Shown here in pieces: positions 1 to 7,295 of a stretch of 25,755 bases of DNA; position 1 is the stretch's first letter; every line of letters begins with the position of its first letter. Source of the stretch: Anaerolineaceae bacterium. Its GTDB lineage: Bacteria; Chloroflexota; Anaerolineae; Anaerolineales; Anaerolineaceae. The DNA lies in NCBI GenBank assembly GCA_021107195.1, contig JAIOTF010000263.1:1-25755 (forward strand), written 5' to 3'. The notes below the pieces were generated by a model that saw only the letters and a list, made by a program, of their open reading frames with translations, was not told the DNA's origin and did not search any database. The translations under genes were made by a program, and so were the position numbers.

Positions 1-288
1 GGGGAAGGGAACGGCGTCAGCGTATTGCTTTACAGAACCGGAGAAGTGTTGTACAATAACCACGTTTTGGGGACACCTCCCTCTTCGTGGTCGGGCTCGC
101 AAATCTCGGGACACGACGGGAGGTGTCGTCCTTTCTGGTCGAGATGTATGCTTCCAGCAAACAGCGTGCCATTATCCCCGTTTCTGTTTATCCCGTCAAG
201 TTCAGTTGTGGTTATGACTCCCTTCTACCTCTCTCTTGCCGTTCATCCAATATGGCCGCTCACTCTAGATTGATGATTGGCTCTGGAG
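1..288. other. No confident gene at left edge
   Basis: Several frames stay open through this stretch, but none gives a recognisable protein, none has a convincing ribosome binding site, and the translations are Ser/Pro/Cys-rich in the way of non-coding DNA. One frame entering from outside the window ends at a TAA near 57-59, so a preceding gene could finish there, but nothing identifies it. The main visible structure is the inverted repeat at 72-127. By position this may be the remains of a further cassette upstream of the lipoprotein gene. Confidence 0.4.
72..127. repeat. Long imperfect inverted repeat
   Basis: GACACCTCCC (72-81) is exactly complementary to GGGAGGTGTC (118-127). Inside it, CGTG (86-89) can pair with CACG (112-115), giving a long imperfect hairpin with a central loop of about 22 nt. 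No T-tract follows on either side, so it is not an ordinary intrinsic terminator. Its role is unknown. Confidence 0.6.
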
Positions 289-384
289 GCCCAACTATTC
301 AATTTGGCCGAGTTTGGCCCTATTTTAATCAAAGAAAGTGGCCTATAACAGTATAGTAACAGGCTTATGCGCGTATCGTTAGCC
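289..384 (+). other. Possible degenerate attC-like site
   Basis: GCCCAAC at 289-295 fits the R'' consensus of integron attC sites, and GTTAGCC at 378-384 resembles R' but breaks the GTTRRRY consensus at one position. The next gene starts 24 bp after it, the same kind of spacing seen after the better sites in this window. The arms between the two boxes show little complementarity, so this is a weak call resting mainly on position. Confidence 0.25.
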
Positions 385-407
385 CGCTGAGTTACCGAGA
401 GGTCATA

Positions 408-1577
408 ATGACTAGAAGTGAAATGAAAAGACCGTTTTTATTTTTATGCTTGGTTTTAAGCATTACCAGTATGTTTATTTCGAGTTGCAAGCAATCAGTT
501 GATAATCAAACATCAGATGTCTTAGCGGTTGAATTTGTTGATGTGCCGGGAGACGGGGAAAATATTGAGCCTTTTAAAATGGCAAAAACAGAGATAACCA
601 ATCAGCAGTATGTGGATTTTTTAAATGCTGCATTACGTGAAAATATGATTACTGTTGGTTCGGCAACAGGAGCCTCTAGCTGGATAGTTCTTGATGTAGA
701 TGGAAATCAAATGCTAAATATATTGGGCATCCGAGTAATAAAAGACCATGATAGAGATGGAATATATGAACTGTGGGAGATGGAAAACCCATTAAACAGG
801 TCAATGATTGAATATAATAGCGATAAGGAAATGTTCAACGTCGTGAACCCCAAAGACGTTAATTGGAATATCTATTTTGATGATTCTCTTTATCCGAATG
901 TTATAGATCAAATAACCGATTGGTGTGAATTTCATGAGTTTTGGCCCGATGGTGTAACGCATGAAGGCAGAGAAGTTATTGTTTTCAGCAAAGATATTTA
1001 TAGTACTGATGGAAGCGTTAAAGACAATATAACTTTTGCAGGTCATCTGGATACAGATTGTGAATTACCCACCCTTGAAGAAGTTAAAAACTGGCCCGTT
1101 AATCATATTCAATACTATGGTGCAAAAGGATTTGCTGATTTCTATGAGTATGAGTTGCCAAGTCTGCAAGAGTTTCAGTGGGCTGGAAAAGGTGGGCATG
1201 AAGATTGGGTATATGCAACAGATGATGGCACTATAAATATGGATAATGTAGTTTATAACGGAGGCTATGATCGCAGTACAGGAAAACATAAAGGACATCC
1301 TCAACCCGTTGCCACATTTGCGTCAAATCCTTATGGTGTCTACGATGTATCAGGAAATGCTGCTGAATGGACAAGAACAGAAAGCTCTGAGCCAAATAAT
1401 TGCAGACAAAATCCAGCAGATCGCGGAAGTAGTGGTGGAGATTCTGTGCCTACAATGCTCAGAATTGATGGAGCATGGCCCAGACCAGACATGATGTGTA
1501 AAATTAGTGATTGTATTGTTACAGAAATAAACCGAGGAAACGATCATTTTGGATTTAGAATTGTAAAAAGAGAGTAA
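408..1577 (+). CDS. FGE/SUMF1-domain lipoprotein
   Basis: Predicted surface lipoprotein of 389 residues with a formylglycine-generating-enzyme/sulfatase-modifying-factor fold. The N-terminus is a signal peptide ending in the lipobox ISSC (Cys27). The domain opens with TEITNQQYVDFLN (61-73), contains LPSLQEFQWAGKGG (250-263) and NPYGVYDVSGNAAEW (317-331), and closes with FGFRIV (381-386), all typical of the family. A short Asp-rich calcium-loop-like segment (DHDRDGIYELWE, 113-124) interrupts the N-terminal half. CKISDC (374-379) has the C-x4-C spacing of the copper-binding pair of true FGE, but its surroundings differ, so catalysis is uncertain. The start is ATG 408, 5 nt after GAGAGG; an ATG at 423 is also possible. 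The gene is AT-rich, lies alone and is followed 16 bp later by an attC-like site, which suggests a mobile cassette gene. Confidence 0.85.
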   Translation: MTRSEMKRPFLFLCLVLSITSMFISSCKQSVDNQTSDVLAVEFVDVPGDGENIEPFKMAKTEITNQQYVDFLNAALRENMITVGSATGASSWIVLDVDGNQMLNILGIRVIKDHDRDGIYELWEMENPLNRSMIEYNSDKEMFNVVNPKDVNWNIYFDDSLYPNVIDQITDWCEFHEFWPDGVTHEGREVIVFSKDIYSTDGSVKDNITFAGHLDTDCELPTLEEVKNWPVNHIQYYGAKGFADFYEYELPSLQEFQWAGKGGHEDWVYATDDGTINMDNVVYNGGYDRSTGKHKGHPQPVATFASNPYGVYDVSGNAAEWTRTESSEPNNCRQNPADRGSSGGDSVPTMLRIDGAWPRPDMMCKISDCIVTEINRGNDHFGFRIVKRE

Positions 1578-1593
1578 AACCTTGCAAAGAGCC

Positions 1594-1718
1594 GCCCAAC
1601 CCCGCGTTAAGCTGACCCGCCTTCGGCTCTGGGTGGGCGGCGCGATTTTTTATGATTTGGTCATGAGCAAAAGATGGTTCTGGTTAAAAACGCCGAGCGC
1701 CTGAATAAACCGTTGGGC
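1594..1718 (+). other. attC-like recombination site 1
   Basis: R''-like GCCCAAC (1594-1600) and R'-like GTTGGGC (1712-1718) are perfect reverse complements and match RYYYAAC and GTTRRRY. They bracket 125 bp between the stop of one gene and the start of the next, as in integron cassette arrays. The first 36 bp (1594-1629) are identical to the start of the site at 3150. The internal arms pair only partly, so the fold should be modelled. No integrase is in the window. Confidence 0.6.
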
Positions 1719-3218
1719 TGCACGATTGGATAGAAATGGAAAAATCCAAACAAACAATAAATAGAGAAGAAGGTACAACAGATGCAGAAAGGTTCCTCAA
1801 AAATCTCTGTGATCATACATTCTTGTCTTTATGGAGTTATTCGAATATTTATCGAGATCAAGGGAAAACTGAACAAAATGCACAAGGTAAAGAAATTTGT
1901 GATCTGATAGTTGTATTTGAAAACCACATCATTCTTTTTTCTGATAAAGATTGTAAATTTCCTGAAACAGGCAATTTAGAAGTTGATTGGACAAGATGGT
2001 ATAAAAAAGCTATTGAAAGATCGGCAAAACAAATATGGGGTGCCGAAAGATGGATAAAGGAATTTCCAGAAAGGCTATTTTTAGATCGTGCTTGTACACA
2101 ACCATTTCCTCTGGAAATACCTGATCCGGGCCAAGTAAAATTCCATCGCATCGTAGTTGCACATGCTGTATCTGAAAGATGTAAAGCGTTTTTTGGTGGG
2201 AGTGGAAGCTTAATGATTACACCGAGTATTAAAGACGCGGAGCACAAATTAAAATTTTTTAAAGGTGGTCAACCTTTTACTATTGGGCAAATTTCCAGCA
2301 AAAAAGGATATGCTCATGTTCTAGATGACACTTCATTAAAAGTCGTATTAAAAACTTTAGATACAGTCACAGATTTCGTAAATTATTTGTCTAAAAAGGA
2401 GAAATTTATCACGAGCGGGAAATTGATATCTGCTGCAGGTGAGGATGATCTTTTAGCATTTTATTTTGAAAAACTGGATGAAAATGGCGAACATGATTTT
2501 ATTATCCCGCCTGATATTGACGGAATAGCAATTGACGAAGGATTTTGGGATCATTTTGTAAATAGTCCAGAAAGAAAGGTGCAAATTGAAGCAGACGAAA
2601 TAAGCTATTCTTGGGATGGATTAATTGAGACTTTCAGCAAACATATTCTCGAAAATACCCAATACTACACAACTTCAAGCGAAATAAAGGATTCTGAAAA
2701 AAGTATTCGATTTCTTGCCCGAGAACCACGGACAAGAAGACGGCTTTTGGCAAAGTCATTGTTAGAAATGATTGGCAAGTCAAAGAAAAACCAAAAATTA
2801 ACCAGAGTAATGTTGCCGTCTAGGGCGGGGGATCCATACTATGTCTTTTTATTACTTCCGCACTTAGTAGGAATACCTATTTCGGAATACAGAGAAGTAA
2901 GAAGAAAACTATTGGAAGCGTATTGTCTGGTTACAAGACATATATACCCTGATGCCAAAGATATTGTAGGGATTGCTACAGAAAGCGGGAGGGGGGTATA
3001 TGGGTCTGAAGATGCTTTATATTTCGATGGAAGAAATTGGAATGATGAATCTCGAAGAGAAGCCGAGCGTTTACAGGAAGATTTGGGCTTGCTCGTTGAT
3101 ACAAAAATATTCAAAGATAAAGAAAAAGAATTTCCAATATGATTGAACGGCCCAACCCCGCGTTAAGCTGACCCGCCTTCGGCTCAGTGGCAGCCCCGCC
3201 ACGTAGCCTTACGCCATC
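1712..3218 (+). mobile_element. Putative integron gene cassette
   Basis: The segment from the crossover position in the R' box of site 1 (G before TT at 1712) to the same position of site 2 (3219) is a 1507-bp unit holding one complete gene plus its attC-like site. This is the normal structure of an integron cassette. The gene starts 18 bp after the upstream R' box and its stop is 8 bp before the downstream R'' box, leaving almost no spare DNA. Its base composition is more AT-rich than the neighbouring housekeeping genes. Confidence 0.5.
1736..3142 (+). CDS. Cassette-encoded protein of unknown function
   Basis: Soluble protein of 468 residues, with no signal peptide or membrane segment. I do not recognise it firmly. 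Residues 52-80 read as a beta-strand pair with acidic residues (E53, D56) followed by FSDKDCK (68-74). This arrangement resembles the core of PD-(D/E)xK or NERD-type nucleases, but the motif is not exact and is offered only as inference. A Trp/Arg-rich stretch follows (about residues 85-110), then a long mixed region, and a C-terminal half rich in Arg/Lys and Glu. The start is ATG 1736 with only a weak upstream purine stretch. The gene lies tightly between two attC-like sites, so it is probably a cassette gene, a class that often encodes defence or accessory functions. It is AT-rich relative to the core genes. Confidence 0.7.
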   Translation: MEKSKQTINREEGTTDAERFLKNLCDHTFLSLWSYSNIYRDQGKTEQNAQGKEICDLIVVFENHIILFSDKDCKFPETGNLEVDWTRWYKKAIERSAKQIWGAERWIKEFPERLFLDRACTQPFPLEIPDPGQVKFHRIVVAHAVSERCKAFFGGSGSLMITPSIKDAEHKLKFFKGGQPFTIGQISSKKGYAHVLDDTSLKVVLKTLDTVTDFVNYLSKKEKFITSGKLISAAGEDDLLAFYFEKLDENGEHDFIIPPDIDGIAIDEGFWDHFVNSPERKVQIEADEISYSWDGLIETFSKHILENTQYYTTSSEIKDSEKSIRFLAREPRTRRRLLAKSLLEMIGKSKKNQKLTRVMLPSRAGDPYYVFLLLPHLVGIPISEYREVRRKLLEAYCLVTRHIYPDAKDIVGIATESGRGVYGSEDALYFDGRNWNDESRREAERLQEDLGLLVDTKIFKDKEKEFPI

Positions 3219-3225
3219 GTTAGAT
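3150..3225 (+). other. attC-like recombination site 2
   Basis: R''-like GCCCAAC (3150-3156) and R'-like GTTAGAT (3219-3225) both fit the consensus and bracket 76 bp directly after the stop codon of the cassette gene. The first 36 bp are identical to site 1. The R' box lies in a small hairpin (GCCATC 3213-3218, GATGGC 3223-3228). This site marks the boundary between the AT-rich cassette region and the housekeeping block. Confidence 0.6.
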
Positions 3226-3241
3226 GGCTTCTTTCCAAGAA

Positions 3242-3276
3242 TAAACAAAACCTCCCGCACGATCCTGTGCAGGAGG
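3242..3276 (-). terminator. Intrinsic terminator of the mtnA-ahcY operon
   Basis: On the minus strand a stem (3276-3251: CCTCC/GGAGG plus GCAC/GTGC with one mismatch and a 6-nt loop) is followed by a T-rich tract (TTTTGTTTA, 3250-3242). It lies 27 bp downstream of the ahcY stop codon. Confidence 0.85.
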
Positions 3277-3303
3277 TTGATATATAAACGACAGCAAACC
3301 GGT

Positions 3304-4563
3304 TTAGGTGCCTTCCTGCCAGGAACTGAGGTATGCGACCTGAGCGGGGGTCAAAACATCGATACCGATGTGCATGGCTTTGAGTTTCAGATCAGCGATC
3401 GAGAGATCGATGTCTTCCGGTACAGAATAAACTTTGTTGCCCAATTCTTTACCGTTCTTATACAGATACTCGGCAACGAGGGCCTGGTTGGCAAAGGACA
3501 TGTCCATCACTGAGGCGGGGTGGCCTTCAGCAGCGGCCAGGTTCAACAGGCGGCCTTCGGCAAGAATATGGATCTGGCGGCCATCGGGCAGGTCATACTG
3601 TTCCACGAAGGGGCGCACGCGGCGTTTGGCAACGGCCATTTCCTCGAGGGCGGGGATATTAATTTCAACATTGAAGTGGCCGGAATTACCGACCAGAGCG
3701 CCGTCTTTCATGATTTCAAAATGATGGCGGTCGATCACATCCTTGTCACCGGTGAGGGTGATGAAAAAATCACCAATCGGGGCAGCTTCGATCATCGGCA
3801 TCACGCGGAAACCATCCATAACAGCTTCCAGAGCCTTCAACGCATCGATTTCGGTCACGACCACATTGGCGCCCATGCCGCGGGCGCGCATGGCGAGGCC
3901 GCGGCCGCACCAGCCGTAACCGGCAACCACAAAGGTCTTGCCAGCCAGGAGGATGTTGGTGGCGCGGATGATACCGTCAATGGTGGATTGACCCGTCCCA
4001 TAGCGATTATCGAAAAGATGCTTGGTCATGGCGTCATTGACAGCCACAACGGGGAATTCAAGGGCGCCATCTGCGGCCATAGCCTTCATGCGGATCACGC
4101 CGGTGGTGGTCTCTTCCATACTGCCGATCATGCCGGGAATCAGCTCGCGGCGGCTGCGGTGCATGGTGGAAACCAGGTCGGCACCGTCATCCATGGTGAT
4201 CTGCGGCTTGTGGTCCAAAGCCATGTTGAGGTTCTTGTAATACACGTCATTGTCTTCGCCCTTGATGGCGAACACGGGAATCTCATCATGAGAGACGAGG
4301 GAAGCGGCCACATCATCCTGGGTGGACAACGGGTTGGAAGCGGTCAATACCACGTCAGCGCCGCCTGCTTGCAGGGTACGCATCAGGTTAGCGGTTTCGG
4401 TAGTAACATGCAAACAGCAAGAAACGCGCACACCTTCCAGCGGCCGCTCTTTGGCAAAACGCTCGCGCACCTGGCGGAGCACAGGCATTTCACGCTCGGC
4501 CCACTTAATGCGGCGTCGGCCGCCTTCGGCCATTCCGAGATCTTTTACAACATAGGTATCCAT
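3304..4563 (-). CDS. ahcY: Adenosylhomocysteinase (SAH hydrolase)
   Basis: Cytosolic NAD-dependent enzyme that splits S-adenosylhomocysteine into adenosine and homocysteine, relieving product inhibition of methyltransferases. At 419 residues it is the short form, without the C-terminal KYYRY-type tail of the long enzymes. Visible motifs are HVTTETANL (52-60), SNPLSTQDD (76-84), the DDGADL segment (125-130), EETTTG (150-155), the substrate Lys/Asp in NDAMTKHLFDN (K181, D185), the NAD-binding GYGWCGRG (215-222), GHFNVE with H296, and LNLAAAEGHP (340-349). ATG 4563 is chosen because GGAGG lies 8 nt upstream; an in-frame TTG at 4578 overlaps that site. It is the last gene of the mtnA operon and shares its purpose: recycling SAM by-products. 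Confidence 0.97.
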   Translation of the reverse strand: MDTYVVKDLGMAEGGRRRIKWAEREMPVLRQVRERFAKERPLEGVRVSCCLHVTTETANLMRTLQAGGADVVLTASNPLSTQDDVAASLVSHDEIPVFAIKGEDNDVYYKNLNMALDHKPQITMDDGADLVSTMHRSRRELIPGMIGSMEETTTGVIRMKAMAADGALEFPVVAVNDAMTKHLFDNRYGTGQSTIDGIIRATNILLAGKTFVVAGYGWCGRGLAMRARGMGANVVVTEIDALKALEAVMDGFRVMPMIEAAPIGDFFITLTGDKDVIDRHHFEIMKDGALVGNSGHFNVEINIPALEEMAVAKRRVRPFVEQYDLPDGRQIHILAEGRLLNLAAAEGHPASVMDMSFANQALVAEYLYKNGKELGNKVYSVPEDIDLSIADLKLKAMHIGIDVLTPAQVAYLSSWQEGT

Positions 4564-4624
4564 CTGTTTTTCCTCCAAAGGATTTTAATTTATCAAAATG
4601 ATGTGGACTGCCTGTAACCTGAAC

Positions 4625-5584
4625 TCAGGCCAGCAGCCCATCCAGGGCGCCCTGATCGTCGAAATGCTGGCGATAGCGCGCTACAAATTCTGCTTTTGTA
4701 TACTTGTGCGACTGCGGCCCATTATGCTCCAGGCAGTAGGTGGCCGCCAAAGCGCCCATGCGCCCGCAAACGCCCCAATCTGCACCCAAACGATAACCGG
4801 TCAGGAAACCGCCGCGGAAAGCGTCTCCCACGCCCGTGGGATCTGCAATGCGATCCGGTTCTACAACCGGGGTATGGATCTTTTCACCGTTGGCATATAT
4901 ATATGCCCCGTCGGCACCATGTGTGATAACCATAAAGCCCACACAGCCCAGCAGTTCTTCTTCTGTCGTGCCGGTGTGCTTCCGGATCAATTCATATTCA
5001 TAATCATTCAGGAAGAGGGATGCCGCCTGCTGAACGCCGTTCACCATCTGCTGCGCATCCATGCGTGCCAGTTGCTGGCTGGGATCATACAGATAAGGGA
5101 TGGCGTCTTCCTTGCATTCATCTACATAACGCTGCATGGCGTCCGGGTCATTGGCCGAGATAACGACCAGGTCCGGGCGGCCGGTGGGCAAATTGCGCAG
5201 AGAGAGGTCTTTGGCATCCGCCATCGCGCCGGAATAAAAACTGGCAATCTGCGCATTGGAAAGATCGGTATTGGCAAAGAAAGAGGCCGTGTTCTTGCCC
5301 TTGATGACCGGCGTCAGGCTGGTATCCACGCCGCTGTTTTCCAGCCACTCGCGGTATTCGCCGAAATCCTCGCCAACTGTTGCCATCAAATGGGGTGTGC
5401 CGCCCAGCAGAGCGAGTGTGTAAGCAATGTTGGGGGCTGTGCCGCCGCGGCGCTTGACCATCTCATCCACCAGGAATGAGAGGCTGATGCGGTCCAGCCG
5501 GTCGGCCATTAAGTGATCCTTGAAATAACCGGGGAATTTCATCAGATAATCGTAGGCTACAGAGCCTGTGCAGACAATATTCAT
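4625..5584 (-). CDS. PfkB-family kinase, probably adenosine kinase
   Basis: Ribokinase/PfkB-family sugar or nucleoside kinase of 319 residues. The first family signature is around GGTAPNIAYTLALLGG (47-62); the second, DPTGVGDAFRGGF (248-260), carries the catalytic Asp254 and anion hole. The start ATG 5584 has AGAGG about 8 nt upstream. It begins 13 nt after mtnA ends and stops 61 nt before ahcY starts. The position next to SAH hydrolase makes adenosine the most likely substrate, because removing adenosine pulls the reversible SAH hydrolysis forward. Methylthioribose or another ribose derivative is an alternative, given the adjacent mtnA. Family membership is secure; the substrate is inferred from context. 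Confidence 0.88.
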   Translation of the reverse strand: MNIVCTGSVAYDYLMKFPGYFKDHLMADRLDRISLSFLVDEMVKRRGGTAPNIAYTLALLGGTPHLMATVGEDFGEYREWLENSGVDTSLTPVIKGKNTASFFANTDLSNAQIASFYSGAMADAKDLSLRNLPTGRPDLVVISANDPDAMQRYVDECKEDAIPYLYDPSQQLARMDAQQMVNGVQQAASLFLNDYEYELIRKHTGTTEEELLGCVGFMVITHGADGAYIYANGEKIHTPVVEPDRIADPTGVGDAFRGGFLTGYRLGADWGVCGRMGALAATYCLEHNGPQSHKYTKAEFVARYRQHFDDQGALDGLLA

Positions 5585-5597
5585 ATTCAATCCTCTG

Positions 5598-6647
5598 CTA
5601 TTCAGCAGTTCTCCTCGCTTGTTCAAGGTTGGCTTCAAATGGATGACGGATCACCCCGTATTCTGTGATCCAGCCGCTGAGCAGATGCTGCGGGGTCACA
5701 TCAAAAGCCGGGTTACGCGCCAAGGCGCCAGCAGGGACTGCCGGCTGGCCTTTGAGCTGAATCCCGAGCACTTCACTTGCATCCCGCTCTTCAATCGGGA
5801 TCAAACCGCCATTTGCGAGAGAAAGATCCACCGTTGAAAACGGGAAAACAGAATAAACCGGCACCTGATTGGTATGTGCCGCCAGGGCGAGCATGTAGGA
5901 ACCAATCTTGTTTGCCACATCCCCGTTGGCCGCAACACGGTCGGCGCCAAAGAAGACTTTCTGCGCCTGCCCGCTGTGCAAAAAATGACCCGCCGCGCCG
6001 TCAGCAATAATGTGGAAGGGAACGCCGTACTGCTGCAATTCCCAGGCCGTGAGGCGCGCACCTTGCAGCCGCGGGCGGGTCTCATCCACCAGCACCTGAA
6101 TGTGTTTGCCTTGTTCATGAGCCATGCGGATGCAGCCCAGGGCTGTTCCCCAATCCACGGTTGCCAGTGCGCCAGTGTTGCAATGATGAATGATGGTGTC
6201 GCCGTCTTCGATCAACGATGCCCCATGCTCGGACATGCGCTTGTTGATCGCCACATCTTCTTCGGCCATGGCGATTGCCTCGGCTTCAAGCCGCTCACAA
6301 AGCTGGGCGGTGGCATCTGTCGAAACATTGGCTATACGCATAATGCGCGTCAGCGCCCACGGCAAATTGACGGCTGTCGGGCGGGAAGCATTCAATTCCC
6401 GCGCGGCCTCCTGCAATTCAGCACGCAAGCCGGCCACATCGGCGGCCTGGGCGCGATAAGCGGCCATCACCATGCCAAAGGCAGCCGTGATACCAATGAT
6501 CGGCGCGCCGCGTGTGACCATCGTTCGGATCGCTTCAGCAGTCTGGTGTTGATCTTCACAAACCACCATCGTTACTTCACCGGGTAGTTTTCGCTGATCA
6601 AGAAGCTGCAGTGTCTTTTGTTTCTGATTCCACTCTATTGCACGCAT
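5598..6647 (-). CDS. mtnA: S-methyl-5-thioribose-1-phosphate isomerase
   Basis: Isomerase of the methionine salvage pathway, of the eIF2B-alpha-like superfamily, 349 residues as usual. It converts methylthioribose-1-phosphate to methylthioribulose-1-phosphate. RGAPIIGITAAFG (46-58) binds the substrate phosphate region. The catalytic Cys lies in HHCNTGALAT (C156) and the catalytic Asp in FFGADRVAANGD (D236). The start ATG has GAGGA 6 nt upstream and a promoter about 70 bp further. It is the first gene of mtnA-kinase-ahcY. In some bacteria MtnA also isomerises 5-deoxyribose-1-phosphate, so the operon may handle both methylthioadenosine- and SAH-derived products. No mtnP, mtnN or mtnK is in the window. 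Confidence 0.95.
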   Translation of the reverse strand: MRAIEWNQKQKTLQLLDQRKLPGEVTMVVCEDQHQTAEAIRTMVTRGAPIIGITAAFGMVMAAYRAQAADVAGLRAELQEAARELNASRPTAVNLPWALTRIMRIANVSTDATAQLCERLEAEAIAMAEEDVAINKRMSEHGASLIEDGDTIIHHCNTGALATVDWGTALGCIRMAHEQGKHIQVLVDETRPRLQGARLTAWELQQYGVPFHIIADGAAGHFLHSGQAQKVFFGADRVAANGDVANKIGSYMLALAAHTNQVPVYSVFPFSTVDLSLANGGLIPIEERDASEVLGIQLKGQPAVPAGALARNPAFDVTPQHLLSGWITEYGVIRHPFEANLEQARRTAE

Positions 6648-6660
6648 GGGGTTTCCTCAC

Positions 6661-6695
6661 ACAAAAACGCGCCCTCTTTCTAATCGAGAGAGCGC
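6661..6695 (-). promoter_or_regulatory. Terminator-like hairpin in the mtnA leader
   Basis: Minus-strand GCGCTCTC (6695-6688) pairs with GAGGGCGC (6676-6669), an 8-bp stem with one G-T pair and an 11-nt loop. It is followed by GTTTTTG (6668-6662). It lies between the mtnA promoter and its ribosome binding site. This is the layout of a transcription attenuator, but no alternative antiterminator or known SAM/SAH riboswitch is recognisable. Confidence 0.5.
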
Positions 6696-6713
6696 CACGA
6701 TTGCGACGATTAA

Positions 6714-6742
6714 AGTTTAACATGCAATCGCCGAATTGTCAA
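6714..6742 (-). promoter_or_regulatory. Sigma-70-type promoter of the mtnA operon
   Basis: Minus strand TTGACA (6742-6737), 17-nt spacer, TAAACT (6719-6714). The -35 is a perfect match and the -10 matches four of six. The predicted start near 6707 gives a leader of about 60 nt. Confidence 0.7.
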
Positions 6743-7013
6743 AGAAAATGGAAGGGAGCGGGGATTGGGGATCAGTGAATCAGGGATTATTGACATACGC
6801 ATAAATAGGTTAATAACCAAAGCCATGTACGCGGAAACAACAATCAAAAAAAGACTCCAGTGTAAGGGCTGTCAGTGTCCAGTACTGTGCTGGAGAGCGT
6901 CCGCCCAAATCTCATTTTGATTAAACCAATGATTTATGAAGTAATGTCAATCTTGGTATACAGATTTCCCATCAATCTGATTAAGAATACCCGGTTCCGG
7001 GGCAATCCCCCCC

Positions 7014-7048
7014 GCTGCTTCGCAGCTCCCCCCCTTTGGCAAGGGGGG
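7014..7048. repeat. Tandem pair of small hairpins
   Basis: GCTGC-TTC-GCAGC (7014-7026) is followed at once by CCCCCCTT-TGGC-AAGGGGGG (7029-7048). Such paired GC-rich palindromes are common intergenic repeats in many bacterial genomes. There is no clear T-tract, so I do not call a terminator. Confidence 0.6.
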
Positions 7049-7232
7049 CAAGGAAATTAAACCGACTTATCTGAACCTCAATAGGAAAAACCACCCCTTG
7101 GAAAGGTTGGATCATTCATCAGGCGGTTTGCACGGCTTCACTATCAAAAATAGCCTCGTCCAGCAATTCAATCCTTTTCAAGGTTGGTTCAAAAGCACAA
7201 GAAATGAAGGGAAATAATTCAATTCTTTGTAC

Positions 7233-7252
7233 GGGCAAGGCGTGCCTTGCCC
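7233..7252. repeat. Short intergenic palindrome
   Basis: GGGCAAGG-CGTG-CCTTGCCC, an 8-bp perfect stem with a 4-nt loop, 43 bp downstream of the stop of the minus-strand lipoprotein. It may protect or end that transcript, but no T-run follows. Confidence 0.6.
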
Positions 7253-7295
7253 CAACGAACCCCATCTCAATTCCTCTATGCCCGGAAGACTTTCC

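Larger units (their letters stand above)
6760..7295. other. Intergenic region with palindromes, no gene
   Basis: About 540 bp without a supported gene between the mtnA promoter and the stop of the repeat lipoprotein. The only open frame (6875-7060) is partly a translation of the hairpins at 7014-7048 and looks spurious. The region holds small palindromes listed separately and is otherwise featureless. It separates the mtnA promoter from the convergent end of the next minus-strand gene. Confidence 0.6.

Noticed and set aside
25..356. Two overlapping open frames at the left edge
   Set aside because: Low-complexity, Ser/Pro/Cys-rich translations without recognisable motifs or start signals.
3520..4617. 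Long plus-strand open frame of about 365 codons rich in His/Gly/Ala
   Set aside because: It lies entirely over ahcY on the other strand and is a codon-bias shadow; ahcY has all its family motifs.
6648..6720. SAM or SAH riboswitch upstream of mtnA
   Set aside because: The predicted leader is only about 60 nt, and none of the conserved SAM-I or SAH core sequences is visible.
6875..7060. 61-codon open frame in the mtnA/lipoprotein spacer
   Set aside because: Its second half translates two palindromic repeats (7014-7048), and there is no ribosome binding site.
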